The translations under genes were made by a program, and so were the position numbers. Positions 13,157 through 16,686 of a stretch of 16,686 nucleotides of DNA are shown here, in pieces. This stretch comes from UBA927 sp964361785 (GTDB lineage: Bacteria > Patescibacteriota > Microgenomatia > UBA10105 > UBA927), in NCBI GenBank assembly GCA_964361785.1, contig CAYIBX010000024.1, positions 1 through 16,686 on the forward strand. Reading direction: 5' to 3'. Each line of letters opens with the position of its first letter. Positions within the stretch are counted from its first letter, which is position 1. The notes below the pieces were generated by a model. It searched no databases. It was not told where the DNA came from and saw only the letters and a program-made list of their open reading frames with translations.

Positions 13157-14623
13157 ATGAAGACTATTCGAGCATGCATATTCCCTGTTCTTTTTTTTCT
13201 CATGCTTCGTATTCTTTTCCTCACCAGTCTGCCTATCGTCAATGATGAGTCAATGTATCTTCACTGGGGAAACGACTTTATAACCTTCTGGTCTAATCCT
13301 AGTATGCCACTTTCTCTACAAGGCAAACAAGCGCTTACAGCACTTACACTAGGCATTGCACAAACAATGCCGATAGATCCGCTTGTTGCAGGACGACTCG
13401 CGTCAATTGTATGTTCATTGATCGGATTATGGGCATTTATCAGGGTAGCAACAAAGGTGCTACACAATACGTACGCCGTCTTTGCGACACTTCTTCTTTC
13501 AAGCAGTCCACTTCTTCTTTTTTTTGATCGACTTGCCCTGCCTGATTCTATCGTAGCGGCAAGTTATATGTGTGCGCTCTATCTCTGGTTACTGCTTACC
13601 GAAAAACCAACATTGAAAATGTCTATACTTTTGGGAATAACGATTGCAATAGGATGGTGGTATAAATCAACGGCACTACTTATCATTCCATCCATTATCC
13701 TTTCCTCGATCGTATATATGGTTCATAACCATAAACATAATCTCACACGATACATACTATATACTTGTGTATCATTGCTAACCGCATTTACAGGGTCCCT
13801 TGCCCTCATGTACACAATATTTTCCAATCGTATCGTACCACTTTCTCAAACTGGACATGTTTTTACTCTAACTCAATTACTTACCATTCCATGGTCAATT
13901 TGGCTACGAAATGTAGGCATTACTCTCCAAATGCTTTGTGTGTTTAGTTCTCCTTTTGCCTTTCTTTTTGGCATCCTTTTCCTATTCAAAAAGAAACTTA
14001 CTATAACACAATGTATCATTTTTGTTTGGGCCATAGTCCCTATCATGATAGAGATTTTCCTCGCACACATCTATAACAGTCGCTATATGATCATCGCCAT
14101 CGCACCGAGCATTCTCGTTTTTGCCATAGGACTTGAACGTATAAAGCAGTGGAAACGAACAAGTCAACTAATCGCCTTGTCCACAAGCATCATACTAAGC
14201 GTGCTACTCATCGCTCAACCGTTAACATTCTATCGCATCACTGCTGTACTCCCACAGGTTCACCGTGACCTTACCCAATACGTTGCCGGATGGTCATCTG
14301 GTTGGGGTGTGCAAGAAGCTTCTCACTTTTTGCAAAAAGAAATAGGGCTTCGTCCAGCAATTATTTTTGTACGAAACGACAGTGGAAACCCAGAAGACGG
14401 CATGTATGTGTATTTTTCTAAAACAAAACACATCAAAGTACTTCCAATAACGTACATAAACCAAGTAATTGCTTCCACGCCACGTGGTACTGAAATCGCC
14501 TCCTATTTCGTTTCTCGCGGCAATCAACTGGCGGGTATAGAGTCACGCCTCACAGAGCTTGTACGATTTACCAAACCCCTTGATACCGAATATGTTGGAA
14601 TTTATAAACTGAAGATGCAATAA
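13157..14623 (+). CDS. GT-C membrane glycosyltransferase (PMT/ArnT-like, GT39/GT83 type)
   Basis: 488 residues from ATG 13157. The frame is open from 12977, but the extra part would run through the argH T-box leader, and a perfect TATAAT sits 7 nt before 13157. The protein has about 10-12 membrane helices. After TM1 comes IVNDESMYLHWG with D30-E31, the acidic catalytic motif of the first outer loop in lipid-phosphate-sugar-using GT-C enzymes; RLALPDS (125-131) is the second hallmark (R-x-x-x-PD). The last about 120 residues are a soluble, probably outer domain. Such enzymes move a sugar from a polyprenyl-phosphate carrier to a protein or lipid. The next gene codes for a threonine-rich collagen-like protein, so protein O-glycosylation is possible, but acceptor and sugar are not shown by the sequence. 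Confidence 0.85.
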   Translation: MKTIRACIFPVLFFLMLRILFLTSLPIVNDESMYLHWGNDFITFWSNPSMPLSLQGKQALTALTLGIAQTMPIDPLVAGRLASIVCSLIGLWAFIRVATKVLHNTYAVFATLLLSSSPLLLFFDRLALPDSIVAASYMCALYLWLLLTEKPTLKMSILLGITIAIGWWYKSTALLIIPSIILSSIVYMVHNHKHNLTRYILYTCVSLLTAFTGSLALMYTIFSNRIVPLSQTGHVFTLTQLLTIPWSIWLRNVGITLQMLCVFSSPFAFLFGILFLFKKKLTITQCIIFVWAIVPIMIEIFLAHIYNSRYMIIAIAPSILVFAIGLERIKQWKRTSQLIALSTSIILSVLLIAQPLTFYRITAVLPQVHRDLTQYVAGWSSGWGVQEASHFLQKEIGLRPAIIFVRNDSGNPEDGMYVYFSKTKHIKVLPITYINQVIASTPRGTEIASYFVSRGNQLAGIESRLTELVRFTKPLDTEYVGIYKLKMQ

Positions 14624-14665
14624 TTTCGCTCATTGTGAGGGTAGTAATACCCATCTATAGCCGTG

Positions 14666-14694
14666 CTGACAAATAGTTGAAAATATATTATAAA
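14666..14694 (+). promoter_or_regulatory. Promoter upstream of the collagen-like gene
   Basis: -35 CTGACA (14666-14671), 17-bp spacer, -10 TATAAA (14689-14694). Start is predicted near an ATG at 14701 that opens only an 8-codon frame. It could produce a small RNA or a leader of about 490 nt for the gene at 15189. Confidence 0.5.
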
Positions 14695-14979
14695 ATACGT
14701 ATGGTGTTTGACTTCGACACGTATTAAAAGCGACTTGTCCGCAAGAACGAGGAGAAAGTAGTTGACAGTAGCTTGTTATAGTCGCATGCAATACCAAATA
14801 TAATATGTGTCAATTATTAGTCCTACTATAAGCTCTTTATTCCACTTTATACCCTCTCAATACTCTCTCAGCCGTTTGTATCGCGCATTTGTATATTTTA
14901 CCGTACTTTTAAAAACGTGAATTCCGTTATTTATACGCGCCAAAATAATTAATTAGAAACAATTTTTCGAAATATATCC

Positions 14980-14996
14980 CATAGTTTAAAACTATG
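14980..14996. promoter_or_regulatory. Operator-like inverted repeat
   Basis: CATAGTTT and AAACTATG around a single central A: 8-bp perfect half-sites. A partial half-site (TATAGTTTA, 15002-15010) follows. Located about 190 bp before a gene coding for two MerR-type DNA-binding domains; self-binding is possible but not shown. Confidence 0.4.
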
Positions 14997-15188
14997 TAAC
15001 CTATAGTTTAGCTTCGATAGCCTCAAATTCCCGCATCTGATTTGACGCCTCACTCTCTATATTCTGTAATATATCTATGACCACATTTTTTACTTCGCAA
15101 TCTACACCAAACCTTATTCATTTGGCGCAGCGCCACAAGGCGCAGAACACAGATATTGCTCGTTATAGCTATATTGTTTTACGAATTT

Positions 15189-16686
15189 ATGTCAAATCTT
15201 AAAAGATATACTATAAGCCAAGCAACTAAGCTCTTTGGTGTTTCCAAAAGTACACTTCGACGATGGGTGAAGCTTGGGAAAATTCACACAACGATTGATC
15301 CACAGGGAACACATCTTTTTTCTCAACAGGAACTTGAGAATGTATTTTCTCGACGCGTCAATCCGGTCCCACAAAGTACAACCCGCAACGTGTCTGCCAT
15401 GTTGACCATCCAGGAAGCCGCCATATACGGAAATATTTCGCCGAGCACATTGCGTCGTTGGGAGACTGCAGGTCTTATATCAACCCAGCGCACTGTGGGC
15501 GGCGCTCGAAGATTTCGTACGACGGATATCGATGCTCTCATCAATTCGCACACACTCTATCAAAAAGTATCATTACCTATCGGACCAGAACATGAATTGA
15601 CAGCGCCACACTTCCTAAACGATGCCAAATTACTTACAAAAAAAGCTACCCCAATTCCAATAATTCCGATAATTCCTCTCGTCTCAGGAGCTGCGGGACC
15701 GGTGCTAACGCCAACAACCGTTCCACCAGCAATCCCGCCGCCACTGGCGCCAGCAATCCCAAATCCGGTCATTATACCTTCATCCCCTATTCCTGCCCCA
15801 ATTCCTCAAAATTTTGTCAATCATTTTTGGCGATCTCCGTATGGAATTGTAATGCTCGTTGGCGTAGGACTTTTATCAGCTGCGGCTTTACTTTTACAAA
15901 TTTATGGATTTACTGGTGGATGGCAACGAACGCTCGTATCTTTAGCAAAAGAAGGGACAATTGCAGTCGATGAAAAAACGCGCCAAGAAATGATAAAACA
16001 GGCACAGGTACTCGGTGCAAGTGGAAAAATCGGACCAACAGGAGTCACTGGAGGTACTGGTGCAACGGGCGCACTAGGCCCTACTGGATCAACAGGAGGC
16101 ACGGGAACAGAAGGAACTATCGGTGAAAAAGGAGTTACAGGCGCAACAGGTACAACGGGAGGTATTGGCGCGAGTGGTACAACTGGATCTTCAGGACCCA
16201 CTGGTTCCACTGGAACTGTTGGACCAACAGGCTCTACAGGGGCAACGGGAAATGCAGGGCCTACAGGCAGTACGGGAATAACTGGTTCAGCTGGACCGAC
16301 TGGTATGACAGGAGCTACTGGTGCAACGGGAGCGACGGGCGATGCTGGCGCGAGTGGACCAACAGGTTCTACCGGTGCTACAGGAAATGCAGGACCCACC
16401 GGAAATACGGGTGCTACAGGAAATGCAGGACCCACCGGATCCACAGGGTCTACTGGTGCAACGGGAAATGCAGGACCAACTGGCCCTACTGGAAGCGCTG
16501 GAACTGGAGGAAATCTAGGACCAACAGGGTCAACAGGAACGACTGGTAGTACGGGTGCTACGGGAGAAATTGGTCCTACAGGAACTACAGGGACAACGGG
16601 ACCAACTGGAAATGCGGGTCCAACCGGAAGCACAGGTTCCACAGGTAATGGTGGACCAACGGGAGTAACTGGTTCAACTGGGACTA
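15189..16686 (+). CDS. Membrane-tethered double-MerR collagen-like protein (partial at right edge)
   Basis: ATG 15189; the frame runs without a stop to the end of the window (499 codons seen). Order: MerR-type helix-turn-helix 1 (7-54: YTISQATKLFGVSKSTLRRW, ending FSQQELENVF); helix-turn-helix 2 (71-118: LTIQEAAIYGNISPSTLRRW, then GLISTQRTVGGARRFRTTDIDALI, a near-canonical MerR domain with wing); linker; proline-rich stretch (153-206); one membrane helix (about 218-237); a short helical spacer; then from residue 282 an unbroken Gly-X-Y array of at least 72 triplets, mostly GxT (GPT, GAT, GST, GNA). With the DNA-binding domains inside, the collagen part would lie outside. Thr in Y is usual for bacterial collagens, which lack hydroxyproline, and offers O-glycosylation sites. 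No ribosome binding site is seen. Its C-terminus is unknown. Confidence 0.9.
   Translation, partial: MSNLKRYTISQATKLFGVSKSTLRRWVKLGKIHTTIDPQGTHLFSQQELENVFSRRVNPVPQSTTRNVSAMLTIQEAAIYGNISPSTLRRWETAGLISTQRTVGGARRFRTTDIDALINSHTLYQKVSLPIGPEHELTAPHFLNDAKLLTKKATPIPIIPIIPLVSGAAGPVLTPTTVPPAIPPPLAPAIPNPVIIPSSPIPAPIPQNFVNHFWRSPYGIVMLVGVGLLSAAALLLQIYGFTGGWQRTLVSLAKEGTIAVDEKTRQEMIKQAQVLGASGKIGPTGVTGGTGATGALGPTGSTGGTGTEGTIGEKGVTGATGTTGGIGASGTTGSSGPTGSTGTVGPTGSTGATGNAGPTGSTGITGSAGPTGMTGATGATGATGDAGASGPTGSTGATGNAGPTGNTGATGNAGPTGSTGSTGATGNAGPTGPTGSAGTGGNLGPTGSTGTTGSTGATGEIGPTGTTGTTGPTGNAGPTGSTGSTGNGGPTGVTGSTGT

Larger units (their letters stand above)
14624..15188. other. 565-bp non-coding stretch with regulatory signals
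   Basis: No gene of more than about 40 codons is supported. Visible: a short stem GGGTAGTAATACCC (14639-14652) without a T-run; a good plus-strand promoter (14666-14694); a perfect inverted repeat CATAGTTTAAAACTATG (14980-14996) followed by a partial repeat TATAGTTTA; a GC-rich inverted repeat GGCGCAGCGCC near 15124 with GGCGCAG repeated shortly after; and two short minus-strand stretches that read like protein but lack good starts. Confidence 0.5.

Noticed and set aside
14701..14727. 8-codon frame at the predicted transcription start, and GAGGAG with a TTG start giving 13 codons shortly after
   Set aside because: Too short to support as genes; the promoter itself is reported.
15902..16642. 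246-codon minus-strand frame rich in Pro-Val
   Set aside because: It is the antisense of the Gly-X-Thr repeat; low-complexity GC-rich triplets keep the opposite strand open.

Overview
The window reads as AT-rich chromosome of an uncultivated small-genome bacterium, most likely a member of the Candidate Phyla Radiation (Patescibacteria, Parcubacteria-like). This is inference, not proof. It rests on the many short orphan genes, genes that seem to start right at the transcription start, a lone AbiEii-type nucleotidyltransferase with an unfamiliar partner, and a Gly-X-Thr collagen protein. Several genes end in TGA (4588, 4900, 5829), so TGA is a stop here and the Gracilibacteria/SR1 code does not apply. 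I see no rRNA, tRNA, insertion sequence or CRISPR array.

Left part (1-4209): the end of a small membrane protein; a minus-strand pair (a zinc-ribbon-like protein and a candidate PD-(D/E)XK nuclease-fold protein); then a plus-strand pair of a soluble PRC/MgtE-N/CBS protein that overlaps an NRAMP-family transporter by 8 nt. The transporter's metal-site motifs are not those of Mn/Fe NRAMPs, and its partner is a Mg-sensor-like protein, so Mg2+ is a fair candidate substrate. A small acetyltransferase-like fragment follows.

Middle part (4206-7278): an island of small, mostly unrecognised genes, several with their own promoter whose -10 box lies 6-8 nt before the ATG (apparently leaderless). It holds two divergent copies of a four-cysteine protein family, an AbiEii-like gene with an overlapping partner, and a 48-residue gene (7132-7278) with a near-consensus promoter.

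Arginine block (7374-13122, minus strand): promoter, T-box riboswitch with complete antiterminator/terminator, argH, argG, a stand-alone B3/4-domain protein resembling tRNA-editing deacylases, and argS. The set joins the last two steps of arginine synthesis, arginyl-tRNA charging and probable quality control of that tRNA, under control by tRNA charging. Further arginine-synthesis genes are not in the window.

Right part (13144-16686, plus strand): a GT-C membrane glycosyltransferase, a 565-bp non-coding stretch with promoter- and operator-like signals, then a large gene that runs off the window. This last gene encodes two MerR-type DNA-binding domains, a proline-rich linker, one transmembrane helix and at least 72 Gly-X-Y collagen triplets. 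It is the most striking item here: a putative DNA-binding protein fixed in the membrane and carrying an extracellular collagen stalk. Separately, two related 40-bp palindromes with a GCGGCCGC core sit in two distant intergenic gaps.
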